Assembly (NCBI RefSeq): GCF_001563265.1
Contig: NZ_CP005083.1
Coordinates: 3,475,001-3,539,000, forward strand
Direction of reading: 5' to 3'
Length of the DNA: 64,000 nt
From: Sphingobium sp. TKS
GTDB lineage: Bacteria; Pseudomonadota; Alphaproteobacteria; Sphingomonadales; Sphingomonadaceae
Shown: piece by piece, positions 32,129 through 40,383 of the stretch
Layout of the letters: the number at the start of each line of letters is the position of its first letter
Position numbering within the stretch: the stretch's first letter is position 1
The notes under the pieces: generated by a model
Databases searched by the model: none
The model's input: only the letters and a program-made list of their open reading frames with translations
Told to the model about the DNA's origin: nothing
Translations under genes and position numbers: made by a program

Positions 32129-32728
32129 TCAGTCGTCACCGACTGCCATCAGCTGGCTGGGGTAAGCACAGGCGAGCGAGAGAGCATCGTCAAGATCAGC
32201 ACGCAGCCAGCGGTCATAATCTTCCGCGTGGAGGATGACAGGACAGGCCTTGGGGTGGATGGCACCGACGACGTGCGTAGAAGGATCGCCGTCAAAGCCA
32301 CAGGTCAGGAAAGAATAGACTGGCACACCCTCCGTGGGCCGCCATATCCCGGCGAAGGCAAAGACCTGCTGACTTGGAACCCGAAACCAGAATGGCTTCT
32401 TCTTGCCTGTCTCCGGCATCGGTTCGACCGACCATTCCTGAAACTCCGTTACCGGCACAAGGCAACGGCGGGAAGGGTTCGCAAGTGCAGATTTCCAGAA
32501 CGGGCTGGTATAGTTGCGAACGTTGGTGACTGGCCGTCCCTGAAATGGAAAGCCCCAGCTCATCGTTGACAACATGCGCTGACCATCTTGTTCCCGCACG
32601 ACATAGCCGGGCTTGCCGGGGGAGGCATAGTCCTTCTCGACGGCGATCTGGTCAGCCGGATCCCGCTGCGCGCCGAACAGGCGAGCAAGCTCATCGGCGC
32701 TGCTCCGGGCCTTGTAGAGGTTGCACAT
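32129..32728 (-). CDS. SOS response-associated peptidase (SRAP), element 2 copy
   Basis: 199 residues starting MCNLYKARSS with the catalytic Cys2. NVRNYTSPFWKSAL, RRCLVPVTEFQEW, AGIWRPT and VGAIHPKACPVIL are all retained. It is the last gene of the LexA-box operon in this element, because the thermonuclease has been lost from this end. SRAP proteins crosslink to abasic sites in single-stranded DNA and shield them; an island that replicates during the SOS response could benefit from its own copy. Confidence 0.93.
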   Translation of the reverse strand: MCNLYKARSSADELARLFGAQRDPADQIAVEKDYASPGKPGYVVREQDGQRMLSTMSWGFPFQGRPVTNVRNYTSPFWKSALANPSRRCLVPVTEFQEWSVEPMPETGKKKPFWFRVPSQQVFAFAGIWRPTEGVPVYSFLTCGFDGDPSTHVVGAIHPKACPVILHAEDYDRWLRADLDDALSLACAYPSQLMAVGDD

Positions 32729-32736
32729 AGGCGCGC

Positions 32737-33099
32737 CTAGTTCAGCTTAGTCGGCATCACCCCTAACATATCCAGCAGCTGGCTGGCTGTCCTGTCTTCG
32801 CCATCGTGCAGGATCGCGGCGAACCCACCAATCAGCTTGCCGAAATGTTCACCGGCCAAGCGGATATCGCGCGGCGTCCGCTTCGTGTCATCGGCGGTGA
32901 TCAGCATGGCAATGCCCATCGCAAGTGCTTCAGCCAGCATCGGCGTGGCAATCGAAGCATGGCCTTCCTTCACTTCCCTCGAACCCATAGCGTAGGTGAC
33001 AGCCTGAAGAGCAATCTGCGCACAAACATGGCGATACTCGCCGGGCGAAAGGTCGTCGGGAATGTCGAACAGTTCTTCAGGAACGGCTTTGTAGCTCAT
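32737..33099 (-). CDS. Conserved backbone protein of the SOS-type operon (element 2 copy)
   Basis: 120 residues, identical in length to 12559-12921 and with the same LFDIPDDLSPGEYRHVCAQ, AMGSREVKEGHASIA and EHFGKLIGGFAAIL blocks. Changes cluster in the last 25 residues. Family unknown; probably helical and cytosolic. Confidence 0.6.
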   Translation of the reverse strand: MSYKAVPEELFDIPDDLSPGEYRHVCAQIALQAVTYAMGSREVKEGHASIATPMLAEALAMGIAMLITADDTKRTPRDIRLAGEHFGKLIGGFAAILHDGEDRTASQLLDMLGVMPTKLN

Positions 33100-33103
33100 G
33101 ACC

Positions 33104-33427
33104 CTATCCTCTGAATCGGTTCACCGCGCGCTTCCATTCCCGCTCATCGGGCAAGGGAAAGCAATAGCGCGGCGGCTCTCGGCTTGTTTCGATGATCGTT
33201 GGACGCACTTTTCGGCCGTGTCGTTGCAAGCAGGCCTTGCAGTAGAAGCGTCGCCTTGCATCCCGGAAGTCGTCGCTCCAACCTTTCCACTCGAACTTCC
33301 ACCACAGACCGTGAGCGTCGAAGAACTCTTCTCTGCTGCATCGGCAGGCCACCCTCACCGAATAACGCCAGGCCGCAGCCTCGAAGATGCAGGTCGCCAC
33401 CTTGAGCCCATCTTGATAGCGGGCCAT
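33104..33427 (-). CDS. Conserved cysteine-pair backbone protein (element 2 copy)
   Basis: 107 residues, ATG start. It retains ACRCSREEF and FYCKACLQRHGRKVRP, so the putative zinc ligands are conserved between the two elements, as are the Trp-rich centre and the final DEREWKRAV segment. This supports a real metal site. Function unknown. Confidence 0.6.
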   Translation of the reverse strand: MARYQDGLKVATCIFEAAAWRYSVRVACRCSREEFFDAHGLWWKFEWKGWSDDFRDARRRFYCKACLQRHGRKVRPTIIETSREPPRYCFPLPDEREWKRAVNRFRG

Positions 33428-33430
33428 AAA

Positions 33431-33622
33431 TCACAGCAACGCGCCTTGCTCGACGGGCTGGAAATAACGGGCAGCCGCCACAGCATTGCGGTAGTGAACT
33501 GTCTCAAGACGTTCCGCCTCGTCAAAGGGCACCGGGGTCCACTCCGCTGAGGGATAGACGGTATCGTAAATGGCCTTGGCCGCACGTCGAAGCGGCGCTT
33601 GATTGGGGGTCTGCTCCGACAT
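33431..33622 (-). CDS. First gene of the LexA-box minus-strand operon (element 2 copy)
   Basis: 63 residues from the ATG at 33622, the same length as 13253-13444, with AIYDTVYPSAEWTPVPFDEA and YRNAVAAARYFQPVEQG retained. The agreement begins exactly at this start, which confirms it against the longer reading frame that extends through the LexA box. Confidence 0.62.
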   Translation of the reverse strand: MSEQTPNQAPLRRAAKAIYDTVYPSAEWTPVPFDEAERLETVHYRNAVAAARYFQPVEQGALL

Positions 33623-33646
33623 CGCAGAATCACCTTTCCTACATGA

Positions 33647-33661
33647 GAACAAATGTGGAAC
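33647..33661. promoter_or_regulatory. LexA (SOS) box, element 2 copy
   Basis: GAACAAATGTGGAAC, again GAAC-N7-GAAC. It is centred between divergent starts at 33622 and 33687. Over 71 nt (33620-33690 against 13442-13512) the two elements differ at one base, inside the spacer. Confidence 0.82.
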
Positions 33662-33686
33662 ATGCCTCACAGGAAAGGAGTCGGCA

Positions 33687-33776
33687 ATGGTGATTATCGA
33701 TGGGTCGTTCTTGATGGGCGTCGCGGCCGTGCTCACGAGCGTGGCCACTCTTTGGAAGGCGCTGCGGCGACGTTAA
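33687..33776 (+). CDS. 29-residue hydrophobic peptide (element 2 copy)
   Basis: It begins MVIIDGSFLMGVAAVL, continues through a hydrophobic stretch to a Trp, and ends in Arg residues. Same length and frame as the element 1 peptide; most base changes are in third positions. The AGGAAAGGAG ribosome site is identical. In this element a thermonuclease gene follows 69 bp downstream on the same strand and could share the SOS promoter. Confidence 0.68.
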   Translation: MVIIDGSFLMGVAAVLTSVATLWKALRRR

Positions 33777-33845
33777 GCCCAGCCGTTAAGGTTATAACAG
33801 CAGCCTTGTTCTATCCGCTACCTGACTGGGATGAAGGGGCGAAAA

Positions 33846-34382
33846 ATGCGAAGACATAATCCTTGGTCAGCTGCCGATACGCGGCGTCGGATGGAGCAGA
33901 AACGGCGGTCAGCTGGCAAGTCCAATGCCGATCCCATCTTCATGCTTCTATCGGCTGCATTGGCGGTCAGCGCGGGGCTCGTTGTCTTCTTTTGGCCCAG
34001 CTCTCCAACAGCAGCGATCGGGAAATCCGCCACCCTAAGCAGCGGCTTTGCTTGTCAGGTCGCCTCCGTCACGGATGGGGATACCCTTCGTTGCACCGAT
34101 GGCACTCGCGTTCGGCTTCATGCGGTTGCGGCTCGCGAGAAGGACGAAAGCTGTTCGCCTGGACACCCCTGCCCCTCTGCTTCGGGGGCAGCCGCCACCG
34201 CCAAACTAACCGAACTGGCCGGAGGACAGTCGCTACAATGCCAGCCTACTGGATCCAGCTATGGCAGAGTCACGGCGATCTGCGACAACGCGGCGGGCGT
34301 GGAAATCAACTGCGCTATGGTGGAAAGCGGCGTGGCCTTGGTGTGGCCGAAGTTCAATCGGCAACAGCCGATCTGCTCATGA
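33846..34382 (+). CDS. Membrane-anchored thermonuclease-like protein of element 2
   Basis: About 178 residues from the ATG at 33846 (AAGGGGCGAAAA upstream). A basic N-terminus (RRHNPWSAADTRRRMEQKRR) is followed by a transmembrane helix (LLSAALAVSAGLVVFFW) and an SNase-like domain with VTDGDTLRC, RVRLHAVAARE and a SYGRVTAI segment. The catalytic Glu region is altered compared with classical SNase (AAREKDE). Although it plays the same part as 11429-11914, the sequence is only distantly related and it lies on the other side of the LexA box, so the nuclease was exchanged rather than inherited. Confidence 0.75.
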   Translation: MRRHNPWSAADTRRRMEQKRRSAGKSNADPIFMLLSAALAVSAGLVVFFWPSSPTAAIGKSATLSSGFACQVASVTDGDTLRCTDGTRVRLHAVAAREKDESCSPGHPCPSASGAAATAKLTELAGGQSLQCQPTGSSYGRVTAICDNAAGVEINCAMVESGVALVWPKFNRQQPICS

Positions 34383-34452
34383 AGGCGGGCGTTAGCGGAA
34401 TCCATCTCATTGTCGATCCGCAGTCTCGCCCGCCCTTGTACAGGCAAAGTCG

Positions 34453-34761
34453 TCAGCCGGACAAATCCTTGTAAACGCCTACGGCATCCACGGTCCAATG
34501 AATCCCAATGCCGTGTTTCAGCCTGATGGGAACATGACCGTGGCTAAAGCCAAGCCGTGCCGCAATCTCGAAGATTCGCGATGCCGTATTCACGCCCTCG
34601 CCTATGCAGGCCTTGATCAGAATGTCGGCACGATCGTGTTTGTTCACCTCCGGGCCGAGCCTGTCCAACATCGCCCTCAGACCCCCGATGAGGTCGGAAG
34701 GATCGCGCTTGATGATCTTGATCGAAGCAGCGGATCGCTTCGCATTGGTTTGCATCGTCAT
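34453..34761 (-). CDS. Small winged-helix-like backbone protein, family member 4
   Basis: 102 residues from the ATG at 34761 (GGAG six bases upstream). It is the counterpart of 13659-13949: EVNKHDRADILIKACIGEGV, SRIFEIAARLGFSHGH and an IHWTVDAVGVYKDL wing. The GC content is moderate. The IS110-family element has inserted just upstream, at 34782, and may have separated it from its promoter. Confidence 0.58.
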   Translation of the reverse strand: MTMQTNAKRSAASIKIIKRDPSDLIGGLRAMLDRLGPEVNKHDRADILIKACIGEGVNTASRIFEIAARLGFSHGHVPIRLKHGIGIHWTVDAVGVYKDLSG

Positions 34762-34781
34762 GAAGAACTCCAAAAAAACGT

Positions 34782-36128
34782 ATGGCCCGCCCCGTTTGCA
34801 AGTAGGATTTTACGGTGTTCTGATCAGTCTGCGTCAACGTATGCGGTCTCACGGGAGCATCCCGTGGCCAAGATGGACATCCGCACGTCTGGAGCCACAA
34901 TAAGGGAACCGGCAACAGGTGCCATTTTTTTGCCCGGGCTTTCCAGACGCCGATCGACTGTCAGGCCATCTTCACGATCCTTCCTGCAAACATCGTTGGG
35001 CTACGCGTGCAGAAGCACGCAGCCGATCCGTTATGCCGCTGCTGGATAGCCGCGTTCGAAGCTCACTTCTTTGCGGAGGGCTGCCCAAGCGATCCGCGCC
35101 AGTTTATTCGCCAATGCGACGACGATTGCGTTGCGATGAACTCCTCGCTCGATCATTCCTGTTAACCAACGTCCCAGCGGGGTTTCGCTGCGCGCCAGTG
35201 ACGGTAATGCTGCCCGGGCGCCATGGATGAGCAAAGTGCGCAAATAGGTGTTGCCACGCTTGGAGATGCCGAGCAGCCGGGGCTTGCCGCCGGTAGTATG
35301 TTGCCTGGGTACCAGGCCGAGCCAGGCACCCAAGTCTCGCGCTTTGGCAAAGCTGCTGGCATCGCCCACGGCTGCAATCAAAGCGGTTGCGTTCAATGTA
35401 CCGATGCCGGGGATGGACGTGAGCCGCCGGGCAGCTGCATCATTGCGAGCCAGTTCGACAAACTCGCCGTTCAGTGCCTCGACCTTGGTATCAAGTTCGT
35501 GCCATTCGGCACGCAGTTCACCCACCAGTTGCTTCAAGCGTGGTGATAGGGTCGTATCTTCGGCGGCCAGCATGGCATCAATGCCCAGCTCCAGCTTGCG
35601 CCGTCCGGCCGGGAAAATGGTCCCCCGCTCCAGCAGGATCGCCCGCAGTTGGTTGATGAGGTTTGTGCGCTCGGCTACCAGGCGGGACCTGACGCGGTGG
35701 AGGGTCTGGATGTCCAACTGCTCCTGAGTCTTGAGTTCGACGAAGCGCATCGTCGGGCGCGAGGCGGCCTCGGCAATCCCCTCCGCATCACGATCATCAT
35801 TCTTCTGCGCTTTAACATACGGGCGCACGTACTCCGGCGACATCAATCTGATTTCGTGCCCCTGCGCGGCGAAAAGTCGACCAAGGTGGTGGGCACCACA
35901 GCACGCCTCCATTGCAATCACGCAAGCCGGAAGCTTGGTCACGTAATCGATAAGTGTCTGTCGGCGCATCGACTTACGCACGATGACAGCGCCTGCTGCA
36001 TCAACGCCTACGACACTGCAGGCATTCTTGCCCAAATCAACGCCAAGGATCACAATAGACATCGGTCCGCTCCTTTCCCTTTCAAGCACCAGCATCATAC
36101 CTGATGCTGGTGAAAAGGGGCGGGCCAT
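34782..36128. mobile_element. IS110-family insertion sequence in element 2
   Basis: Perfect inverted repeats ATGGCCCGCCCC (34782-34793) and GGGGCGGGCCAT (36117-36128) delimit about 1347 bp holding one intact transposase. The same interval in element 1 is short and uninterrupted, which shows that this is a later insertion. Confidence 0.8.
35031..36062 (-). CDS. IS110-family transposase
   Basis: 343 residues from the ATG at 36062. The DEDD N-terminal domain starts MSIVILGVDLGKNACSVVGV and has VIAMEACCGAHHLG and AQKNDDRDAEGIAEAASRPT; the C-terminal Transposase_20 domain has SIPGIGTLNATALIAAVGD, then LGAWLGLVPRQHTTGGK and the conserved Ser region RGNTYLRTLLIHGA. It is full length and apparently intact. 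It is clearly different from the split IS1111-type transposase in element 1. Confidence 0.95.
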   Translation of the reverse strand: MSIVILGVDLGKNACSVVGVDAAGAVIVRKSMRRQTLIDYVTKLPACVIAMEACCGAHHLGRLFAAQGHEIRLMSPEYVRPYVKAQKNDDRDAEGIAEAASRPTMRFVELKTQEQLDIQTLHRVRSRLVAERTNLINQLRAILLERGTIFPAGRRKLELGIDAMLAAEDTTLSPRLKQLVGELRAEWHELDTKVEALNGEFVELARNDAAARRLTSIPGIGTLNATALIAAVGDASSFAKARDLGAWLGLVPRQHTTGGKPRLLGISKRGNTYLRTLLIHGARAALPSLARSETPLGRWLTGMIERGVHRNAIVVALANKLARIAWAALRKEVSFERGYPAAA

Positions 36129-36209
36129 CCCATAAAGAAAAATATGATTGGGGGATTGCCCCCGCCCACGCACCAGCCGCAAGGCCAGCACATGGACAGG
36201 AGGAAAGTT

Positions 36210-37382
36210 TTAAAGGCGCGGCGAACCCCGCATTTTCTTCGCACCGGCTTCCACAGCCGCCAGCAGCGTGTCGTGGGCAAGGTGGCTGTACCGCATCGTG
36301 CTCTTGTGATCGGCATGACCGAGCACCCGTCCCACGGCGAACAGGTCGATGCCCGCGTTGATCATGAAACTAGCCGCACTGTGGCGAAGATCATGAATCC
36401 TCAGGTCAGGCAGCACGGCCTCTTTACGCGCCGTCTGCCATGCATGCTTGATGGTCACGAACGGCTTCTTCGTTTCCGGGTTCGGCAGTACGTAGGGGCA
36501 CTTATCGAACCGGGGCACCGCTTGCAAAATATCCAGCGCGGGCTGGGACAAAGGCACGTGCCGAGACTTGCCGGTCTTGGACATGGGGATCAGCCACACC
36601 CGCCGCTCCAGATCGACATGCCGCCATTCCGCATGCAGCAATTCCGACACCCGTGCGCCGGTCAGCAACAGCAGCCCAATGATATGCTTCAGCTGCGGAT
36701 TTAGAGAAGCCTCCGCCGCATTCATCAGGCGCTTGACCTCAGCGGCATTTATGAACCGCTCACGGGCGTTCTGGAAGGGCTTGCGCGGGACGCCCCTGAC
36801 CGGGTTCTTGTCGCTGCCGGGCATGCCCCACTGCTTCGCCAGTTCGAAGGACCGGCCGAAGATCATGCGGATTTTCTCGACCGTGGCGGGGGCAAGGCCT
36901 TCTTGCTCCTTCTCCGCAAGCCATTTCGCCACCTCCTGCTGCTTGATGCTGGTGAGCTTGGCCTTGCCCCAACGGGGAAGGATGTGCCGACGCATATACC
37001 CGTCGATCGTGGTGAAGCTGCGGGCATGAAGCTTGGCATGCTCCAAATGCTGTTCAGCCAGCACCGAATAGGGCGGGACCGCCCTCTTCTCGTCGCGCTC
37101 CGCAGCCGGGTCTCCGCCAAGCACGACTATCGAACGAAGTCGCTGGGCTTCCTTCCGGGCCTGATCCACGGTTATGTCACCGTAGGGAGCGATCCGTATC
37201 GCTTTCTGCTCTCCGTCGGCGTTCTTATAGCGGAGCCAAAACGTCTTCCCGCCGGATGGCCGCGTTTCAAGAACGAAGCCGGTGATAGCGGAATCATAAT
37301 AATCCGTATGGCCCCGCTCTTTCATGCATTCCGCATCACGGCAGAAAGCAGCATCCAGTTTGTAGGTCTTTTTCGCACGCAT
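36210..37382 (-). CDS. Tyrosine integrase of element 2 (P4-integrase type)
   Basis: 390 residues from the ATG at 37382; a longer upstream reading frame exists, but similarity to the element 1 integrase begins here. It has TDYYDSAITGFVLETR, YGDITVDQARKEAQRL, GARVSELLHAEW (Arg), SKTGKSRHVPL (Lys), IHDLRHSAASFM (His-x2-Arg) and YSHLAHDTLL (Tyr). It is closely related to the other integrase, which fits the shared tRNA target. All catalytic residues are present. Confidence 0.95.
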   Translation of the reverse strand: MRAKKTYKLDAAFCRDAECMKERGHTDYYDSAITGFVLETRPSGGKTFWLRYKNADGEQKAIRIAPYGDITVDQARKEAQRLRSIVVLGGDPAAERDEKRAVPPYSVLAEQHLEHAKLHARSFTTIDGYMRRHILPRWGKAKLTSIKQQEVAKWLAEKEQEGLAPATVEKIRMIFGRSFELAKQWGMPGSDKNPVRGVPRKPFQNARERFINAAEVKRLMNAAEASLNPQLKHIIGLLLLTGARVSELLHAEWRHVDLERRVWLIPMSKTGKSRHVPLSQPALDILQAVPRFDKCPYVLPNPETKKPFVTIKHAWQTARKEAVLPDLRIHDLRHSAASFMINAGIDLFAVGRVLGHADHKSTMRYSHLAHDTLLAAVEAGAKKMRGSPRL

Positions 37383-37647
37383 ATCTGTTCCAATCCATGT
37401 TTGGTGATCAAGGGGCCGCACAGCGCGGCTCCGGTCGGTTGAGGGGGTGAGGCAGCCGGACGCCCGCGTCGGGCCTCCTGGCTTTGGCAAACTGGCTGGT
37501 TTCAATGCTGCGCCCCGACAGGGACACACCGCTGCTGCAGCCGGGTCGCCGGTGGTGGGGGGAGGGGAGCAGAAAACCGAACTTTTCGGGGCCAGTGACG
37601 ACGCCTTCAAATCCGATCCGCCTTCCCTCCCGATCATCCTGGAATTA
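37383..37647. other. Integrase-VapE intergenic region with G-rich tract (element 2)
   Basis: 265 bp. GGTGGTGGGGGGAGGGGAGC near 37551 corresponds in place to the G-rich tract at 15394 in element 1. No gene seen. Confidence 0.4.
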
Positions 37648-38988
37648 TTAGAAAATGGGCTTGCGGTTTGGGCGATCCGCTACGTCATCTGGAAGAGGAT
37701 GAACGCCCTCTTCACCAAGGAACGGGACGCGCCATTTCTCCCTGCCGTTGATCCTCTTCGGTTCCCCGAACAGTCGCCGAAGGATCGTTCCCGCTTCCCT
37801 GGCCTGCGCATTGGTCGGACGTTCAATCCCGATCGCGATCAGCGCGCCTGACGCCGTGAAGGCACGGGCTTTCTGCCGGGCTTCCTCATCGGCCTCTGCA
37901 TCGATCGCGCTCATCATGAGGTCTTCGACCACACTGGCCATGCGATGCTGCTGGTTCTCCTGTTCCAGCGCATGCTCAAGAACGCTATCCAGCCACCACT
38001 CAGCGCCGCCCTCCAGGGCGACGGCAAGCTGAGCGAACACCTGCTGCATGTCGATGTCATGCATGTAGTTGATCCGCTTCGCCCGGATCGTCCACCAGCG
38101 CGTATTGCCGGTCGAATCAACAAGGAAGTTGGCCTCGTTGACGCTCGCCATGAACACCGTCCGACGAGCATATTCAGCTTCGCGTCTCGCGTAAGGCCTG
38201 CGAACCTTGTCCTTGTCGGCGGTGATAAAGCCCTTCAGGCGAGCAATATCTTTCTTGAACGATGAATCGACTTCACCCAGTTCAACAATTGCGTGTCTAA
38301 TCGCACCAAGGACTGAATCCTTGTTGCTGGGGTCGAGATGGTGATCCACCTTGATGGCTGCATCGCGCAGGTGCGGATCATTGATGAGGCGGCGCAGCCA
38401 GCTGGTTTTGCCGATGCCTTGGGCGCCTTGGAGGGTCAGGACACCCCTTCCGTGAAAGCCGTTCGGCAGAAGGACAGCCGCGACGACGCTTAGCAGCCAT
38501 CTGCGGATCAGTTCATCGCGGAGAGGTTCAGGGTAGTCGTCGGCAACCTCGATCGTGGCGCAAATTTCGCCGAGGCGATCAATACCGTCCCATGCCTTGC
38601 CCTTTATCCAGTCGGCAAAGGGATGATATGCATTCGCGTCGGCAATGGTGTCCATGTACAGGGCCACATTGGCGGTGGACATGCCATAGCTTGTCGCCAA
38701 GCTCATGACATGCGCCAGTGATGTTTCGGCGACGTTGTCGGTTGTTCCCTTGTGACCTGGGATACGAACCACGACTTCCTTTTTCATCATGTCATATTTG
38801 ACGTCGATACCATGGCCGTCGAGCAGCGCACCAACATTTGCAATGGTGCAGGGAACACTGCCTTCCCTGAGCTGCTCATCGGGAAAGGTCAGAACTTTCC
38901 GTGGTTCTGGGATAATTTCCTTTGGTTCGGGACTTGATTTGCGCTGTGCTGCATTCAGCTGCGGCGCTGACTTCTTCACTTCATTCAT
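37648..38988 (-). CDS. VapE/VirE-like P-loop ATPase of element 2
   Basis: 446 residues from the ATG at 38988 (GGAGTTCCGC upstream). It has a canonical Walker A (TLQGAQGIGKTSWLRRLI), KVDHHLDPSNKDSVLGAI, VDSSFKKDIARLKGFITADK, RRTVFMASVN and GNTRWWTIRAKR. VapE proteins act in replication of satellites and prophages. A Ser/Pro/Lys-rich N-terminal extension of about 45 residues is longer than in the element 1 copy. In this element no small winged-helix-like genes lie directly upstream. Confidence 0.87.
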   Translation of the reverse strand: MNEVKKSAPQLNAAQRKSSPEPKEIIPEPRKVLTFPDEQLREGSVPCTIANVGALLDGHGIDVKYDMMKKEVVVRIPGHKGTTDNVAETSLAHVMSLATSYGMSTANVALYMDTIADANAYHPFADWIKGKAWDGIDRLGEICATIEVADDYPEPLRDELIRRWLLSVVAAVLLPNGFHGRGVLTLQGAQGIGKTSWLRRLINDPHLRDAAIKVDHHLDPSNKDSVLGAIRHAIVELGEVDSSFKKDIARLKGFITADKDKVRRPYARREAEYARRTVFMASVNEANFLVDSTGNTRWWTIRAKRINYMHDIDMQQVFAQLAVALEGGAEWWLDSVLEHALEQENQQHRMASVVEDLMMSAIDAEADEEARQKARAFTASGALIAIGIERPTNAQAREAGTILRRLFGEPKRINGREKWRVPFLGEEGVHPLPDDVADRPNRKPIF

Positions 38989-39361
38989 GCGGAACTCCGG
39001 ACTTTGAGAGTTCACCGAAACGAGAGCAGCGCTCCCGTCAGGCGATCTAGCGTAGTCAGTCCAGGAACAGGCAGGGAAGGCACGACAAATGACCCCGACA
39101 AGCCGAGGTCACAGTCGATTTAATAGCAAGGGGAGATGAGGCCCGGCATACTATAGATACACTTCTTCCGTCAGTTCACTTGGACTGGACCGGAACCCGA
39201 TGGGTTAGAAGAAGTAGTATGTTTTCGAGCCTGCAGCGATGCCGGTGATGCTGAAAGCTCACCGCCGCAAGGGAGACGGCAGATAGGCCTGAGCAAAGAA
39301 CACTTCAAGAGGGTTGATGAATTTTTTCGTGTCGCCCCTCACCGGCCGGGGAAAGTTGCAT
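38989..39361. other. Intergenic stretch upstream of VapE
   Basis: 373 bp without a gene. An ACTTCTTC/GAAGAAGT dyad (about 39161-39217) is the only structure noticed. The position corresponds to the small-gene cluster of element 1, which is absent here. Confidence 0.4.
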
Positions 39362-39760
39362 TCACCGCCCCCCTCCCCCCACCTCCCGGCGGCACGCGGC
39401 GCGCAACTCCGGCCAGCCGCTCCCCGGCTCATCCTGCACCAACAGGACAAAGGCGAAGCCGTCATTGCCGACACAGAAGATCAGCTCGAACCAGCCGCCG
39501 TGATCTTCCAGCCAGTCCCACTGATGAATGAAGCCGGGTGAGCCGTATCGGACGCCTTCAACCTCCAGCGGTGAAAAGGCGACTTCCTCGCGCACCATGG
39601 CTTCGGTATCGCTCGCCTCGATCACCAGCAAATGCGTCAGGTCGGCCAGCCCGTCATCGAGAATCTGATGAATGCGCTTGTGCAGCAGATCCTTTAGGTC
39701 AACTCGCAGCGAGCGGGTAAGGGCATGGCGCAGCGATGCGCGGTCGTGGAAAGAGAGCAT
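39362..39760 (-). CDS. Small backbone protein of the 'DGFG' family, intact copy
   Basis: 132 residues: MLSFHDRASLRHALTRSL, then GLADLTHLLVIEASDTEAM, GSPGFIHQWDWLEDHGGWFE and CVGNDGFAFVLLVQDEPGSG. It is the undisturbed counterpart of the gene split by IS1111 in element 1 and served to work out that insertion. Acidic and soluble, function unknown. AGAAATCT precedes the start only weakly. A terminator stands upstream, between it and the 39829 gene. Confidence 0.6.
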   Translation of the reverse strand: MLSFHDRASLRHALTRSLRVDLKDLLHKRIHQILDDGLADLTHLLVIEASDTEAMVREEVAFSPLEVEGVRYGSPGFIHQWDWLEDHGGWFELIFCVGNDGFAFVLLVQDEPGSGWPELRAACRREVGGGGR

Positions 39761-39775
39761 GAGATTTCTCCAGAC

Positions 39776-39804
39776 ATAAAAATAGCGCCCACGAGGGACG
39801 CCGC
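39776..39804 (-). terminator. Rho-independent terminator after the 39829 gene
   Basis: On the minus strand GCGTCC-CTCGT-GGGCGC is followed by TATTTTTAT. It matches the position and stem of the terminator at 23854 in element 1. Confidence 0.72.
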
Positions 39805-39828
39805 TTGCGACTGGTGATGGTGGGTGAC

Positions 39829-40173
39829 TCAGCCGTATTGACGGCAGAGAGCCAAAAGCGTGGGATCGATGCCGTCACGGTCAGGGATCAAGATGATATG
39901 GCCGAACCCATCGTCGGACAGAATGAAGCAAAGCTCCCAGCCGCCCTGATGCCGCTCGCAGAACTCGAAGCTTGGGACGAAATCGGGATGCCCGAAGGCG
40001 AGGCCGTCAACGAGGTTGATTGTGGGATCAGGCTGAATATCTCCCGGCCGGTCGCCCGGCTCTACGACGATGAAGGTGGCAAGATCGCTGTATTCGCCCA
40101 GCTGATCCAGCCGGGCATTCCGCACATCGGCCAGATCGCCGTGATAGGCGTCGGCATGTTGAAGAATGATCAT
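39829..40173 (-). CDS. Small backbone protein of the 'DGFG' family
   Basis: 114 residues from the ATG at 40173 (GAAGGATACCCCT upstream). Motifs: SDLATFIVVEPGDRP, then GHPDFVPSFEF, GGWELCFILSDDGFGHIILI and DRDGIDPTLLALCRQYG. It corresponds in position and sequence to 23924-24322 in element 1. Four such proteins occur in the two elements, two in each. Single-gene unit bounded by terminators. Confidence 0.58.
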   Translation of the reverse strand: MIILQHADAYHGDLADVRNARLDQLGEYSDLATFIVVEPGDRPGDIQPDPTINLVDGLAFGHPDFVPSFEFCERHQGGWELCFILSDDGFGHIILIPDRDGIDPTLLALCRQYG

Positions 40174-40191
40174 AGGGGTATCCTTCGTGGA

Positions 40192-40230
40192 CAAAAAGAA
40201 AGCCCCCACGGAGCATGTCCGCAGGGGCTA
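40192..40230 (-). terminator. Rho-independent terminator of the 41157-40252 operon
   Basis: On the minus strand AGCCCC pairs with GGGGCT across an 18-nt loop and is followed by TTCTTTTT. It ends the lipoprotein operon. Confidence 0.75.
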
Positions 40231-40251
40231 AATTCTTGCTAGTGACGCTGC

Positions 40252-40383
40252 TTAAAACAGCATCTTTAGCAGGAGTGGAATTCCATATACGGTGACAAAG
40301 TATATTGCCAAAAGGTTAGCAATTCCTATCAAACCAAAGTATAGAGCGACATATAATGAATGACTGATTATTGCTTTCATCAT
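40252..40383 (-). CDS. 43-residue membrane protein
   Basis: MMKAIISHSLYVALYFGLIG followed by a second hydrophobic stretch and a KMLF end. The start overlaps the stop of the 40383-40619 gene (TAATG), so the two are coupled. The frame is AT-rich and hydrophobic throughout, with one or two membrane helices. A terminator follows 22 bp after the stop. No family recognised. Confidence 0.55.
   Translation of the reverse strand: MMKAIISHSLYVALYFGLIGIANLLAIYFVTVYGIPLLLKMLF

Noticed and set aside
36210..37637. 475-residue integrase start
   Set aside because: The extra 85 residues have no similarity to the sister integrase and are low-complexity; the ATG at 37382 fits.
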